Source of the DNA: G965227875 sp965227875
GTDB lineage: Bacteria; Pseudomonadota; Alphaproteobacteria; Rhizobiales; JAJFHC01
Reading direction: 5' to 3'
Assembly (NCBI GenBank): GCA_965227875.1
Contig: OZ245783.1
Coordinates: 3,782,001 to 3,846,000, forward strand
Length of the DNA: 64,000 nucleotides
A program made the translations under genes and the position numbers. Below the pieces are notes generated by a model that searched no databases, was not told where the DNA came from, and saw nothing but the letters and a program-made list of their open reading frames with translations. This document shows positions 8,294-17,061 of the stretch, in pieces. Every line of letters starts with the position of its first letter. Within the stretch, counting starts at the first letter, position 1.

Positions 8294-8911
8294 TCAGTCG
8301 GCCTCCGCATAGGGCGGTCGGGGATCGTACTCCATCGCCTTCTGTGTCTCACGCGCCACCTGCGGACCCAGGAGTTCGCCTGTAAGCCAGAGGGCCATGT
8401 CGATCCCCGCCGACACGCCCGCCGCGGTGAGCAGGTTTCCGTCGCGGACATACCGGACCCCGCTCTGCAGGTTTCCCTCCAGGCCGAGCGTGGCGAATTC
8501 GTCGAAGGCCGCCCAGTGTGTCGTGAGACTGCGATCCTTCGTCAGTCCGGCGGCGGCCAGGAGGAAGGCCCCGGTACACACGCTGGTCACCCACCGGCAA
8601 CCGGACGCGATGTCGGCGACTTTCGCCGCGAAGTCGCGATCCTTGACGAGCTTTCGCGTACCGCGGCCACCGGGAATGCAGATGATGTCGGTCGACGACA
8701 GGTCCTCGAAGGCACCGTGCGCGCCGACACGCATGCCCTTGGCGCAGGTGACGTCTCCGCCGTCGGGAGACAGCAGTTCCACGCGAAACGGTTCGTCGCG
8801 GTTCCTATGGCGTGCCACTTCGTTCGCCATGGTGAAGACCTCGTACGGGCCGACGAAATCGAGTTCCTCGGCATCGTCGAAAACGAGTATGGAGATCTGA
8901 AGCTGGGTCAT
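8294..8911 (-). CDS. DJ-1/PfpI family protein (isonitrile hydratase-like)
   Basis: A 205-residue stand-alone DJ-1/PfpI domain with nucleophile-elbow Cys112 in SVCTGAF and nearby His132 in TTHW. There is no DNA-binding domain, unlike the GlxA-type regulator at 4208. I chose the ATG at 8911, preceded by GAGAG, over longer in-frame starts lacking a ribosome site. Relatives include isonitrile hydratase (InhA) and glyoxalase III-like or chaperone proteins. The retained Cys and His suggest catalysis, but the substrate is unknown. Confidence 0.82.
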   Translation of the reverse strand: MTQLQISILVFDDAEELDFVGPYEVFTMANEVARHRNRDEPFRVELLSPDGGDVTCAKGMRVGAHGAFEDLSSTDIICIPGGRGTRKLVKDRDFAAKVADIASGCRWVTSVCTGAFLLAAAGLTKDRSLTTHWAAFDEFATLGLEGNLQSGVRYVRDGNLLTAAGVSAGIDMALWLTGELLGPQVARETQKAMEYDPRPPYAEAD

Positions 8912-9008
8912 GGGTTCTCTCATCCGGATGGTTGCGTTGGCCGGATCATACGAGATGGTCTCGTGGCGGAAATGACATTGTCCCCACGTTTTATGCCAGA
9001 ACGTCGAT

Positions 9009-9749
9009 TCAGGCGAAAATCGCGCGCGCCGCGATGTAAAGCCCAAGGAGGAGGGTGGCGAACAGGAAAACCTGCCGGAACCGCTGCTCCGGCAGGGCGG
9101 ACCGGATGCGTCCGCCGAGCAACATCCCGGCGATTGTCGGGACGATGGCGGCCAGCGACATCAGGGCGAGATCGGCGGTGAGCAGGCTCTCCCGGCCGAG
9201 CGCGGCGAGAAGCAGCACGGATGAGGTGAAGAACCAGAGGCCCATGGTCTGGATCAACGCGTCGCGGGAGAGACCCAGGCACTGGAAATACATGACCGAC
9301 GGAACGACGAACGAGCCTGTTACACCCGTGATCGTGCCGGTCAGGGCGCCGACGGCGGGCGAGAGGAAACGTTCCTTCGGCCCCGGCGGCGGGAGTGGGC
9401 GGAAGAAAAGCGTCATGAGCGAGTAGATGACGAGCGCGATGCCCAGCAGCCCGGTCAGGAGACGGGGATCGGCCACGGACAGGGCATGGGACGAGGCCCA
9501 GATGCCGAGTGTGCCGGCGACGAAAAACGGCCACATCCGCCTGAGCGAACTGATGAGATGTCCGCCTGCGAACGCCTGCCAACCATTGGTCGCAAGCGAC
9601 GGGCCAAGCATGAGGGCGATGGCTTCGTGATGCCCGACGGATGCCGTGACCACGGCGAGCGCGACCGTCGGCAGGCCGAACCCGACGACCCCCTTCACGA
9701 GCCCCGCCAGGACGAAGGCGGCTGCGATGAAGACGGTCTCGAGTCCCAT
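9009..9749 (-). CDS. TauE/SafE (TSUP) family permease, linked to a class V aminotransferase
   Basis: A 246-residue inner-membrane protein with about eight hydrophobic segments and the TSUP motif AGLVKGVVGFGLPT near the N-terminus. Its ATG lies only 3 bp after the stop of the PLP enzyme gene, so the two are one transcription unit. TSUP permeases commonly export sulfite or sulfur-containing organic acids. Next to a cysteine-desulfurase-fold enzyme this suggests disposal of a sulfur product, though that is an inference from position. Confidence 0.85.
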   Translation of the reverse strand: MGLETVFIAAAFVLAGLVKGVVGFGLPTVALAVVTASVGHHEAIALMLGPSLATNGWQAFAGGHLISSLRRMWPFFVAGTLGIWASSHALSVADPRLLTGLLGIALVIYSLMTLFFRPLPPPGPKERFLSPAVGALTGTITGVTGSFVVPSVMYFQCLGLSRDALIQTMGLWFFTSSVLLLAALGRESLLTADLALMSLAAIVPTIAGMLLGGRIRSALPEQRFRQVFLFATLLLGLYIAARAIFA

Positions 9750-9752
9750 GGG

Positions 9753-10934
9753 TCAGGCGGCGAGTTCCCTGCCGAGCGTATCCAGCAGGAAATCGACTTC
9801 CTCTTCGGTGTTGTAGTAGTGGACGGATGCGCGCACGAGGTCGGGGAGGTCTCGGGCCATGCTGTCGATTAGCGTGCTCGACGGATCGGAGACCGATACG
9901 TTGATGCGCCGTTCCGCCAGCAGGGCCTTGATGTCCCGCGCCTTCCGGTCCTTCACGGTAAACGAGACGATCCCGCACTTGCGGGTGCCGATGTCCCTCG
10001 GTTCGACGCCACCGATGGCCCCGAGCCCCTCACGAAGACGGCCGGCGAGCGACGTGATGCGTGACCAAGTCTCTTCGGGGCCCATCGCAAGCGCGTAATC
10101 CGCCGCCGCACCGAGGCCCAGGCGCAGGGCGTAGTTGTTCTCCCAGTTCTCGAACCGTCGCGCATCCGGACGCAGCACGTATTTGCCCGGCTCCGTCCAG
10201 TCCGCGGCGAAATGGTCGATGATGGGCGGCTCGAGCGTTTGCACGAGGTCTCGCCGGACATAGAGAAAACCGGTGCCGCGCGGCCCACGCAGGTACTTGC
10301 GGCCGGTCGCCGACAGAATGTCGCATCCGATTTCCGTGACGTCGATCGGCATCTGGCCGACGGACTGGCACGCGTCGAGAATGTATGTGATCCCGTTGGC
10401 GCGTGCGATGCGGCCGACGTCCGCCGCCGGATTCACCAGGCCTCCATTCGTGGGCACGTGGGTGATCGAGATCAGTTTCACGCGCGGATCGATCATCGCT
10501 TCCAGCGACGACAGGCAGATTTCCCCCTCGTCGGTGCTCGGAATGACGTCGATGACGGCGCCCGTGCGCCGGGCGACCTGGAGATAGGCGACGAAATTCG
10601 CCGCATATTCCGCCTGGGCGGTAAGGATCCGGTCACCGGGCCCGAACGGCAGGGCGTAGAAGGCCATGTCCCAGGCGACCGTCGCGTTCTCCACGAGCGC
10701 GATCTCGTCCCTTTCCGCTCCCACGAGGCGCGCAACGGAATCGTACACCGCCGCCGTCGCGTCCGAACGCGCGTCGGCGGCTTCGTAACCGCCGATTTCG
10801 GCCTCCAGCTTCATGTGTTCGAACTGGGCGTCGAGGACAGGCTGCGGCGGCAGGGACGAACCGGCATTATTGAAATGGCGGACGTTCCGGGTGCCGGGCG
10901 TGTCTTGGCGTATTCGATCCAGGTCGAGCGTCAT
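9753..10934 (-). CDS. Class V aminotransferase / cysteine desulfurase-fold PLP enzyme
   Basis: A 393-residue fold-type I PLP enzyme. Asp187 in YILDACQSVGQ would bind the pyridine nitrogen, and Lys213 in SATGRKYLRGPRG forms the Schiff base. HVPTNGG near 159-165 is a conserved active-site loop. No Cys-containing mobile loop typical of IscS/SufS is evident, so it is more like the isopenicillin N epimerase/EgtE-type lyases than an Fe-S cluster desulfurase. It lies 24 bp after a DinB gene and 3 bp before a TSUP permease. A C-S lyase role is possible but unproven. Confidence 0.83.
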   Translation of the reverse strand: MTLDLDRIRQDTPGTRNVRHFNNAGSSLPPQPVLDAQFEHMKLEAEIGGYEAADARSDATAAVYDSVARLVGAERDEIALVENATVAWDMAFYALPFGPGDRILTAQAEYAANFVAYLQVARRTGAVIDVIPSTDEGEICLSSLEAMIDPRVKLISITHVPTNGGLVNPAADVGRIARANGITYILDACQSVGQMPIDVTEIGCDILSATGRKYLRGPRGTGFLYVRRDLVQTLEPPIIDHFAADWTEPGKYVLRPDARRFENWENNYALRLGLGAAADYALAMGPEETWSRITSLAGRLREGLGAIGGVEPRDIGTRKCGIVSFTVKDRKARDIKALLAERRINVSVSDPSSTLIDSMARDLPDLVRASVHYYNTEEEVDFLLDTLGRELAA

Positions 10935-10958
10935 GTCGGGGAAGCCTCTCGTGAGCGG

Positions 10959-11483
10959 TCAGGTGCGCGGACCGAAGGTGCCGTCGGCGCGTTCGTGAAA
11001 ATAGTCGATCGACGGCGGGGCCACGGTCGTCTGCGAAAGCATGTCGTGAACCTGGCCGCGATGGTGTGTCTGGTGGTTGAAGACACAGGTGAGCATCTGG
11101 GCGGGCGTGGCCGTGTGTTGCGCGCCGTCGAGGGTGCCATAGGCTTGCGTATCGGTCAGGCGATCGGCATCGAGACCGTCGACGATGCGAATGATCTCCC
11201 GGTCTTCCTCCCGCCGCGCCGCCGCGAGCGCGTCATACGAAACGTGCAGGACCTGGTCGAGCGACTTCGCCTCCGCGTAGGGGACGCCGGTTATTCGTCC
11301 GAACCACAGCCGGTCGCAAAGCAGGATGTGGTTCAGCGTTGCCATAATCGACCCGAAAAACGCCTCCCTCGGCTTTTCGAACTCGGTTCTGTCCAGCCGG
11401 CCCACGGCCTCGTACAACTCCACGTTGACCGACCGGTTGTAGGCCGCCATGGATTGAAAATGTTGCTTGAGTTCCAGTCCCAT
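10959..11483 (-). CDS. DinB family protein
   Basis: A 174-residue four-helix-bundle DinB protein. The metal-binding histidine triad is visible: one His in TLNHILLCDRLWF near residue 51 and two in NHQTHHRGQ near 135-140. DinB proteins are metal-dependent, and several act as thiol S-transferases on low-molecular-weight thiols. It appears to be the first gene of a three-gene unit with the class V PLP enzyme and the TSUP permease, which makes a thiol- or sulfur-related job plausible. Confidence 0.83.
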   Translation of the reverse strand: MGLELKQHFQSMAAYNRSVNVELYEAVGRLDRTEFEKPREAFFGSIMATLNHILLCDRLWFGRITGVPYAEAKSLDQVLHVSYDALAAARREEDREIIRIVDGLDADRLTDTQAYGTLDGAQHTATPAQMLTCVFNHQTHHRGQVHDMLSQTTVAPPSIDYFHERADGTFGPRT

Positions 11484-11671
11484 GTGCCGGTTTCCTGAAT
11501 CGATTTCTCATTCCGCCAAGAAGCCGAGCGTAGCGCCGCAGCCACGGAATGGCCCGATGGAACACGGGTTTTCCACAGTTCCGGCATACTTGACTTTGTA
11601 CGCCACGTTTTGTCCACTATGATTCGTGTAGCAGTGTCCATCCGCTGGGGGGCGGAGGGGAGTACGGGGGC

Positions 11672-12871
11672 ATGTCCGTATCGGCTTCACGCTGTATTGC
11701 GTCGGTCATTTTTGCGTTTCTTTTTTTCACCACAACTTCATCAGTCACCACTGTTTCCGCCCGCGCGGACGGCTGGTCCGTGGACTGGTCGGCTGTCGAC
11801 TCCGAAGTCGCCGAACCCAGGCGCAGGTCGGTCCTGGGATCGCTTCACGATCTCTTCGGCGCGGCGCGGGGCGAAGACAACATCGATGACGCCAGGACCC
11901 TTGCCCTGACGGCATCGGACGCGCACAGCCGCCCGCCTTCTCGGGCGACGGTGTCTTTCGGTCAGTACTTCGGCGACCCCTCCGGAACGCCGGATTTCTC
12001 GTCGAACGCCGGTTTCGCGGCAGATCCCGGCCATCGTGATTTCGGCGAAGCCGACGGGCAGTGGACCTTCATCGACCTGCCGACCGACAACATGCGCAGC
12101 ATTCATTCGATCCAGTTCGGCGGGTTCAGGGTGGGTGGTCTCGGGGCCGGCGTGCAGTCGTCCACCGAAACCATCGGCATAGAGCGGACAAGAAAGATCG
12201 CGGCGGTTGTCGGGGAGTGTGGCCGGATCATCTCGCCTGCGACGACGATCACCGTTTTCGACAACGAGGAAGTTGCTGCGGCGAGCGACGAGTCTGAAGA
12301 CTTCGGCGGGGTCGAATTCAACCTTACGTTCAAGGATATGATGCCGAAGGACTTCATGCCGGGTTTCCGGACCTTTGCCGGGGCAAGGTTCCTCACGATC
12401 GGCAACAACTACTCGGGTACCACCCAGGCCGGGTTCTCGAACGACGGCGGGGGCCGTTCCGGCGACTACGCTGCCGCCGAAGTCACCAACAGGCTCATGG
12501 GCGCGCAGTTCGGGGTTATCGGCAGAAAACTTTTGAGCCGCGACCTGATGGTCACGGGACGACTCGCCTTCGGCGCCTTCGCCAATCTGGTCGAGAACAA
12601 TGCCACCTATCTCGGCGGCAACTCGTCCTTTGATGACCAGGGCACCGAAAGCCGGTTCGCGCAGATGATCGAGTTCTCGCCGACGCTGCACGTCCGACTG
12701 GAGAAGAACATGTTCCTTTCCTTCGGCGGAACGCTCATGTGGCTGAACGGGATCAGCCAGGTGCCCGACAGCCCGGCGGCTGCGCTGCGCAGTGGCGGAC
12801 GGTACACCGACGACGACAGCTCCTACCTCTACTACGGCGCCAAAACGACCTTCCGCTGGAACTTCGAATAG
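11672..12871 (+). CDS. Predicted outer-membrane beta-barrel protein
   Basis: A 399-residue exported protein. A signal peptide (hydrophobic stretch in the first 30 residues, ending near ARA) is followed by a polar segment and then alternating beta-type sequence. It ends in TTFRWNFE; a C-terminal aromatic strand is typical of barrels inserted by the Bam complex. The second half resembles BBP7-like barrel proteins. The ATG at 11672 follows a G-rich ribosome site. It is monocistronic. The function is unknown; a porin or adhesin-like structural protein is possible. Confidence 0.7.
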   Translation: MSVSASRCIASVIFAFLFFTTTSSVTTVSARADGWSVDWSAVDSEVAEPRRRSVLGSLHDLFGAARGEDNIDDARTLALTASDAHSRPPSRATVSFGQYFGDPSGTPDFSSNAGFAADPGHRDFGEADGQWTFIDLPTDNMRSIHSIQFGGFRVGGLGAGVQSSTETIGIERTRKIAAVVGECGRIISPATTITVFDNEEVAAASDESEDFGGVEFNLTFKDMMPKDFMPGFRTFAGARFLTIGNNYSGTTQAGFSNDGGGRSGDYAAAEVTNRLMGAQFGVIGRKLLSRDLMVTGRLAFGAFANLVENNATYLGGNSSFDDQGTESRFAQMIEFSPTLHVRLEKNMFLSFGGTLMWLNGISQVPDSPAAALRSGGRYTDDDSSYLYYGAKTTFRWNFE

Positions 12872-12891
12872 CGCGCCGGAACGGTCTTCCC

Positions 12892-12928
12892 GTCCGGAAC
12901 CGCCCGCAGCCCGTGCGGACGGTTCCGG
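12892..12928. terminator. Hairpin between convergent genes
   Basis: CCGGAACCG and CGGTTCCGG form a 9-bp stem, with additional pairing of CCCGCA/TGCGG inside. It lies in the 87-bp gap between the outer-membrane protein gene and the convergent homocysteine methyltransferase gene. It has no T tract, so it may act as a bidirectional pause or processing site rather than a classical terminator. Confidence 0.45.
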
Positions 12929-12958
12929 CGGAGACGCCGCGGGCAGGGCCCCGGCGGA

Positions 12959-13906
12959 TCAGGCGGCGGCCGCCCGACGGGTCACGATGGCTTCGATATG
13001 CCTGTGATCGGTGCCGCAACATCCACCCAGAACGGTGATCTGGGGGTGGCGGGCCCGCAGGGCCTGCAGTTGCGCGCCCAGTTCGGCGGGATTGCCTTCA
13101 TCGAGTTCGGTGGCGTTGTCGAGTTCCTCGTGGCTGCACCGCGAGGCGTTCGCCCGGATTCCGCGGATACGCCGCAGTGACGCCGATCCGGCCTCGAGCT
13201 CCCGGTCGAAATGGGTCGGGTGGGCGCAGTTCACCATGAAGTAGGCGACAGAACCCGACGTGTCCTGGTCGACAGCGTCGATGGCGTCGTCCAGGCGTTG
13301 TCCCGTCGGCAGTTTTCCGTCCGTCTCGACCGTGAACGCGATGGCCACCGGAATGCCGCAGTCGCGCGCCGCACGGGCGATACCCGTCGCCTCGTTGGCG
13401 TTGGTCATCGTCAGGGCGGTGGAGAAATCGGCCTCGCTCTCGGCGAAGATCCCGATCTGGCGGACATGGTAGTCCCGCGCCGTCTCGACGGACATGATCG
13501 CACCGGGATCGTAGCCGTCTCCGCGCGGCCCGACGCAGCCGCTGATCACCATCGGGGTGTTGACGGTCTCGCTGTTCCGCCGGAGACCGGCCATGAAGCC
13601 GACGGCGTCCCTGTTGAGCCTGTCGAGGTCGGGTCCGGCCACGCCGAGTTTTTCCGCCCAGTCGGGGCTGGCGCGCCAGGTTGGTGTCTCCAGGACGAGC
13701 CCGGTGCCGCTGGACCGGGCCAGCCGGACGTACGGGTCGAAGTATTCGCGAAGGGTCTGCCGTCCGTGAGCGCTGTCGAGTAGCGTGAACGCGGCGAAAT
13801 GGGGCAGGTCGATCCCGTTGTGGAATATGAGCGCCGTCTCGATGCCGCCATCGGTGACGAACAGCCGGTCTCGGGCCTGCGGTAGGGAAGTGCGGTACTT
13901 GGTCAT
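12959..13906 (-). CDS. Homocysteine S-methyltransferase family protein
   Basis: A 315-residue TIM barrel of the MmuM/betaine-homocysteine methyltransferase family. The zinc-binding cysteines are all present: Cys227 in NCAHP, then Cys296-Cys297 in GGCCGTD. DGGIET near the N-terminus is the usual homocysteine-binding opening. It transfers a methyl group from S-methylmethionine, a betaine or a sulfonium donor to homocysteine, giving methionine. Carnitine breakdown in this genome yields glycine betaine, so a betaine-type donor is attractive, but the family does not allow a firm choice. It is monocistronic. Confidence 0.88.
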   Translation of the reverse strand: MTKYRTSLPQARDRLFVTDGGIETALIFHNGIDLPHFAAFTLLDSAHGRQTLREYFDPYVRLARSSGTGLVLETPTWRASPDWAEKLGVAGPDLDRLNRDAVGFMAGLRRNSETVNTPMVISGCVGPRGDGYDPGAIMSVETARDYHVRQIGIFAESEADFSTALTMTNANEATGIARAARDCGIPVAIAFTVETDGKLPTGQRLDDAIDAVDQDTSGSVAYFMVNCAHPTHFDRELEAGSASLRRIRGIRANASRCSHEELDNATELDEGNPAELGAQLQALRARHPQITVLGGCCGTDHRHIEAIVTRRAAAA

Positions 13907-14095
13907 GTCGTCTCTCCAGATTGCTCGTGTCCGCTACAAAGCGGGCAGCGCGGCAATACGTGGTGAGATCGACCGGGCCTTGCTATAAATCCCGCTCATT
14001 TCGTCGTCAAAGCACCGTCAATCCGGCCGTCAGACGCGTCAAATCGTCGGCCAACCGGCATTTTGGCGACCCGCCTGCGAGATAGGATCAGTCCG

Positions 14096-14812
14096 ATGCC
14101 CAGAGCCCTCCTGATCGGCCATGCGCGCCGCGAAACCGACGACCGCGCCTGCAACTGGCTGGTTGCCGAAGGCTTCGAGACAGAGTGGGTATTTCCCTAC
14201 AAGGGCATGCCCTTGCCGGAGGACATCACCGGCTACGATGCCGTCGTCATCTATGGCGGGCCGTTCGACGTCAATCCGCCGGAGGCCTTCCCGTTCCTGC
14301 GGGACGAGGCGCACGCGGTGGAACGGCTGATCGAGGCGGAGGTCCCGCTTCTCGGGCTCTGCCTCGGTGCACAGGTCATCGCCGACGTGCTCGGTGCGCC
14401 TGTCGGCCCGCATCCGGAAGGAGCGGCCGAATTCGGTTACTACCCCGTCCATCCGACGAAGGAGGGCGAGGCGCTTTTCGGCGATGGCCTCACCGTGCTG
14501 CAGTCGCATTGGCATGGCTGGTTCGAGACGCCGCGTGACAGTGTGAAGCTGGCGTCTTCGGAGCTTTTTCCCGAACAGGCCTTTCGCTACGGAGACCGGG
14601 TCTTCGGGTTCCAGTTCCATCCCGAAGCCAGTTTCGAGACCATGTCGGGATGGGTGGAGCGCCGCGGAGACCGTAATTTCATGCCCGGCGCCTGCACGCC
14701 CGAACGCCAGCTTGCCGACCATGCCCGTTTCGACGGGGCGCTCGGCGACTGGTTCACCCGATTTCTCGAGGGCTGGGCAGGGGGCATCCCGGACCGCGCG
14801 CCGGGCGCGTAG
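14096..14812 (+). CDS. Class I glutamine amidotransferase (GMP-synthase-like domain)
   Basis: A 238-residue stand-alone GATase1. The catalytic triad is intact: Cys89 in LGLCLGAQ, and His175 and Glu177 in FQFHPE. It releases ammonia from glutamine or hydrolyses a gamma-glutamyl amide. With no synthetase partner nearby it may be a gamma-glutamyl hydrolase, as in polyamine or amine breakdown. The ATG at 14096 with AGGAT upstream is preferred to a TTG at 14063. It is convergent with the AhpD-like gene. Confidence 0.85.
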   Translation: MPRALLIGHARRETDDRACNWLVAEGFETEWVFPYKGMPLPEDITGYDAVVIYGGPFDVNPPEAFPFLRDEAHAVERLIEAEVPLLGLCLGAQVIADVLGAPVGPHPEGAAEFGYYPVHPTKEGEALFGDGLTVLQSHWHGWFETPRDSVKLASSELFPEQAFRYGDRVFGFQFHPEASFETMSGWVERRGDRNFMPGACTPERQLADHARFDGALGDWFTRFLEGWAGGIPDRAPGA

Positions 14813-14825
14813 ATTTTGGGCGGGC

Positions 14826-15434
14826 TTACCTGTGGGACCAGTCGTCGGGGTCCCCGGAATTGTTTGGCGACAGGCCGAGGACATCCCCGTCCGTCGAGCA
14901 TCCGAGCCCGAGCACGGTCCGGTTAGCGTAGCAGAAGTAGGACGTCACCTGGTTGATTTCGAGAATCTCGCCGTCGTCGTATCCGGCGGTCCGCAGGTCC
15001 TCGATGTCGCTCTCGGCGACCTGCGACGGGGTCAGCGCGAGCTTGCGGGCGTAGGTGAGGGCGGATTTCTCCTGGTCCGAAAGCGGGGCCGTGTGCGGCT
15101 GCTCCAGTTCAAGTGCTGTTCGTATGGCGTCGGCCCGGTCGTCGTCCGCAAGCAGCCGTTTCAGGCCCGCGAAATGGTGTTCGACGCAGTAGCCGCACCT
15201 GTTCAGGTGGCTCGTCCAGACACCGATGGTTTCGAGGAACCATTTGGGGATCGTGTTGCCCGAGTGATGGAGGACATGCTTGTAGATGGCCATGTGGCCT
15301 TCCATCGTGTGCGGACGCAGGCTGTGCGACATCATGATGTTGTCGACATTGTTGTCCGGCCCTTTCACCCGGTCGTAGAGTGTCTTGAGCCGTCCTTGTG
15401 CCTCGTCATATGAAACTGTCTTTATCCAGACCAT
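14826..15434 (-). CDS. AhpD-like / carboxymuconolactone decarboxylase family peroxidase-related protein
   Basis: A 202-residue all-helical protein with the redox motif CGYCVEHH (Cys80, Cys83, His86/87), as in alkylhydroperoxidase D. It belongs to the longer peroxidase-related subfamily. It probably reduces peroxides through the cysteine pair with an unidentified reductant. I chose the ATG at 15434, with GGGGA upstream, over 15479. Divergent from the small membrane protein at 15548. Confidence 0.83.
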   Translation of the reverse strand: MVWIKTVSYDEAQGRLKTLYDRVKGPDNNVDNIMMSHSLRPHTMEGHMAIYKHVLHHSGNTIPKWFLETIGVWTSHLNRCGYCVEHHFAGLKRLLADDDRADAIRTALELEQPHTAPLSDQEKSALTYARKLALTPSQVAESDIEDLRTAGYDDGEILEINQVTSYFCYANRTVLGLGCSTDGDVLGLSPNNSGDPDDWSHR

Positions 15435-15547
15435 CGCGGTCCCCGTCTGTTGGAGAAGTTTGGTGAACGCGGGAAACATGTCCCGGATTGCCCGTCGCAG
15501 GCAATCACGGAAATCGGAACGCCTCGGCCTTCCGGGGTGCGAACGCC

Positions 15548-16012
15548 ATGTCCGCCGGTGAAAACCGCCCGGAGTTCCGGCGACCGGCCTGGATCTTCAT
15601 CCTGCTTGGTTTCGCCGTCGCGCCCCTGGCGCCGGAACTGCCGCTGGTGGCGATCATCGCCTTCGCCGACGGTGCGCCATTCAAGGACTTTATCAGTGCG
15701 GGATCCTTCGCCGTCGTCACGGTTGGACATATTCTGTCGCTGGCCCTGGGTGTCCCCACGTTCGTCACCCTGCAACTGCTGGGAAAGCGGGGACTGGGGC
15801 ATTACATCACGGGCGGAACGCTTGCCGGCATCGCCGTTCCGGCCGTCGTCTTCATGCTTTCATCGCGTGGCGGGCCGCCACCCGGCGCGGTGATGGTGAT
15901 CACGGTGATCGGGGCCGGGTGTGGCGCACTCGTCGCCGGCGTCTTCTGGTGGATCGTCTTCGGCGGTTCGCGCCACAGGCGTGCCGAGGCCATCGTCGAC
16001 GTGTTCGACTGA
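15548..16012 (+). CDS. Small hypothetical membrane protein (four predicted TM segments)
   Basis: A 154-residue protein with four hydrophobic stretches of about 20 residues separated by short loops and ending in a basic-acidic tail. No family was recognised. The ATG at 15548 is preferred to an upstream TTG at 15488, because the extra residues are not membrane-like. It is divergent from the AhpD-like gene and about 90 bp before the VOC gene, so it may share that transcript. Function unknown. Confidence 0.65.
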   Translation: MSAGENRPEFRRPAWIFILLGFAVAPLAPELPLVAIIAFADGAPFKDFISAGSFAVVTVGHILSLALGVPTFVTLQLLGKRGLGHYITGGTLAGIAVPAVVFMLSSRGGPPPGAVMVITVIGAGCGALVAGVFWWIVFGGSRHRRAEAIVDVFD

Positions 16013-16102
16013 TTGGCCTGCCGGCCGATGAGCGAAACCGGATATGGGCGTTGTCCCGGCGATCCGGTAGGTTGCGGCAGGATTGCAGGTGAGGGGAACG
16101 CC

Positions 16103-16546
16103 ATGAAGAAGAGCAGCAAGACGCCCTGGATGCCCGCCGACGCCTTTGGCCGCAGCCTCAGGGGCGGGCTCGGCGTCAACCTCCTGGTGCGCGATATCGC
16201 CGGGGCGATGAAGTTCCAGACCGGGGTGCTGGAGGCCGAGACCGTCTACGAGGACGAGGATTTCGCGGTGCTTTCGCGCAACGGCTCGGTGTGGATGCTG
16301 CATGCCGATCATACCTATCTCGACAACCCGATGACCGGGGTGATCGCCGGCGTCGAGGGCCGGGGCGCGGGCATCGAACTGAGACTCTATGATTGCGATC
16401 CGGACGATGCCGCCGAACGGGCCCGCCGTCTGGGCTTCACGGTGTTGGCGGGCGCTGCCGACAAGCCGCACGGTTTGCGCGAGGCCTATATCGTGGACGA
16501 GGACGGTTACGTCTGGGTTCCGGGCAAGGCCCTGGCGCAGCAATGA
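16103..16546 (+). CDS. VOC (glyoxalase/bleomycin resistance) family protein
   Basis: A 147-residue single VOC module with the paired beta-alpha-beta-beta-beta pattern. It opens the second strand with GLGVNLLVRDI and ends DEDGYVWVPGKAL. VOC proteins bind a divalent metal and act as isomerases or dioxygenases, or sequester antibiotics; the substrate is unknown. The ATG at 16103 has GAGGGG upstream. Its stop overlaps the Nudix start (ATGA), so the two are translationally coupled. Confidence 0.82.
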   Translation: MKKSSKTPWMPADAFGRSLRGGLGVNLLVRDIAGAMKFQTGVLEAETVYEDEDFAVLSRNGSVWMLHADHTYLDNPMTGVIAGVEGRGAGIELRLYDCDPDDAAERARRLGFTVLAGAADKPHGLREAYIVDEDGYVWVPGKALAQQ

Positions 16547-17034
16547 CGCAGAACCAGCCACCCGACTACATTGCCCGAATGCGCCGCAAGGTCGGGCACG
16601 ACCTGCTCATCCTCCCTGGCGCCAGGATCGTCATCGAGAACGAGGCGGGCGAGATCCTTCTCCAGTTGCGCGGTGATTTCCGGCGCTGGGGCCTGCCGGG
16701 CGGTGGCGCGGAAGAGGGCCAGTCGCTTGTCGACGTGATCGAACGCGAGGTGCTCGAGGAAACCGGCCTGACCGTGAACCGGCCGGGCATATTCGGGATC
16801 GCGACCGATCCGGTCCTGGAGACGGTGACCTATCCCAATGGCGACCGCTGCCAGTACCATGTCCTGCAGTTCTGGACGCGGACGTGGAGCGGAGACCTCT
16901 ACTGTGACAACGAGGAAACCCTCCAGCTCGGCTGGTATCCGCCTGATGACCTGCCGGACGTGATGGAGAACATGAGACGCAGTATCGAGGCCTACCGGGA
17001 CTACACGGAAACCGGCACCTTCCAGGTCTTTTGA
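16543..17034 (+). CDS. Nudix hydrolase
   Basis: A 163-residue protein with a complete Nudix box at residues 53-75: the GG start, then REVLEETGL, which carries the metal-binding Glu residues. It hydrolyses a nucleoside diphosphate linked to another moiety; the substrate is not evident. It is coupled to the VOC gene by ATGA overlap and followed after 27 bp by a DUF938 methyltransferase gene, suggesting a small three-gene unit. Confidence 0.87.
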   Translation: MTQNQPPDYIARMRRKVGHDLLILPGARIVIENEAGEILLQLRGDFRRWGLPGGGAEEGQSLVDVIEREVLEETGLTVNRPGIFGIATDPVLETVTYPNGDRCQYHVLQFWTRTWSGDLYCDNEETLQLGWYPPDDLPDVMENMRRSIEAYRDYTETGTFQVF

Positions 17035-17061
17035 TGCCGGTCGGGAAACGGGTATGACAAG

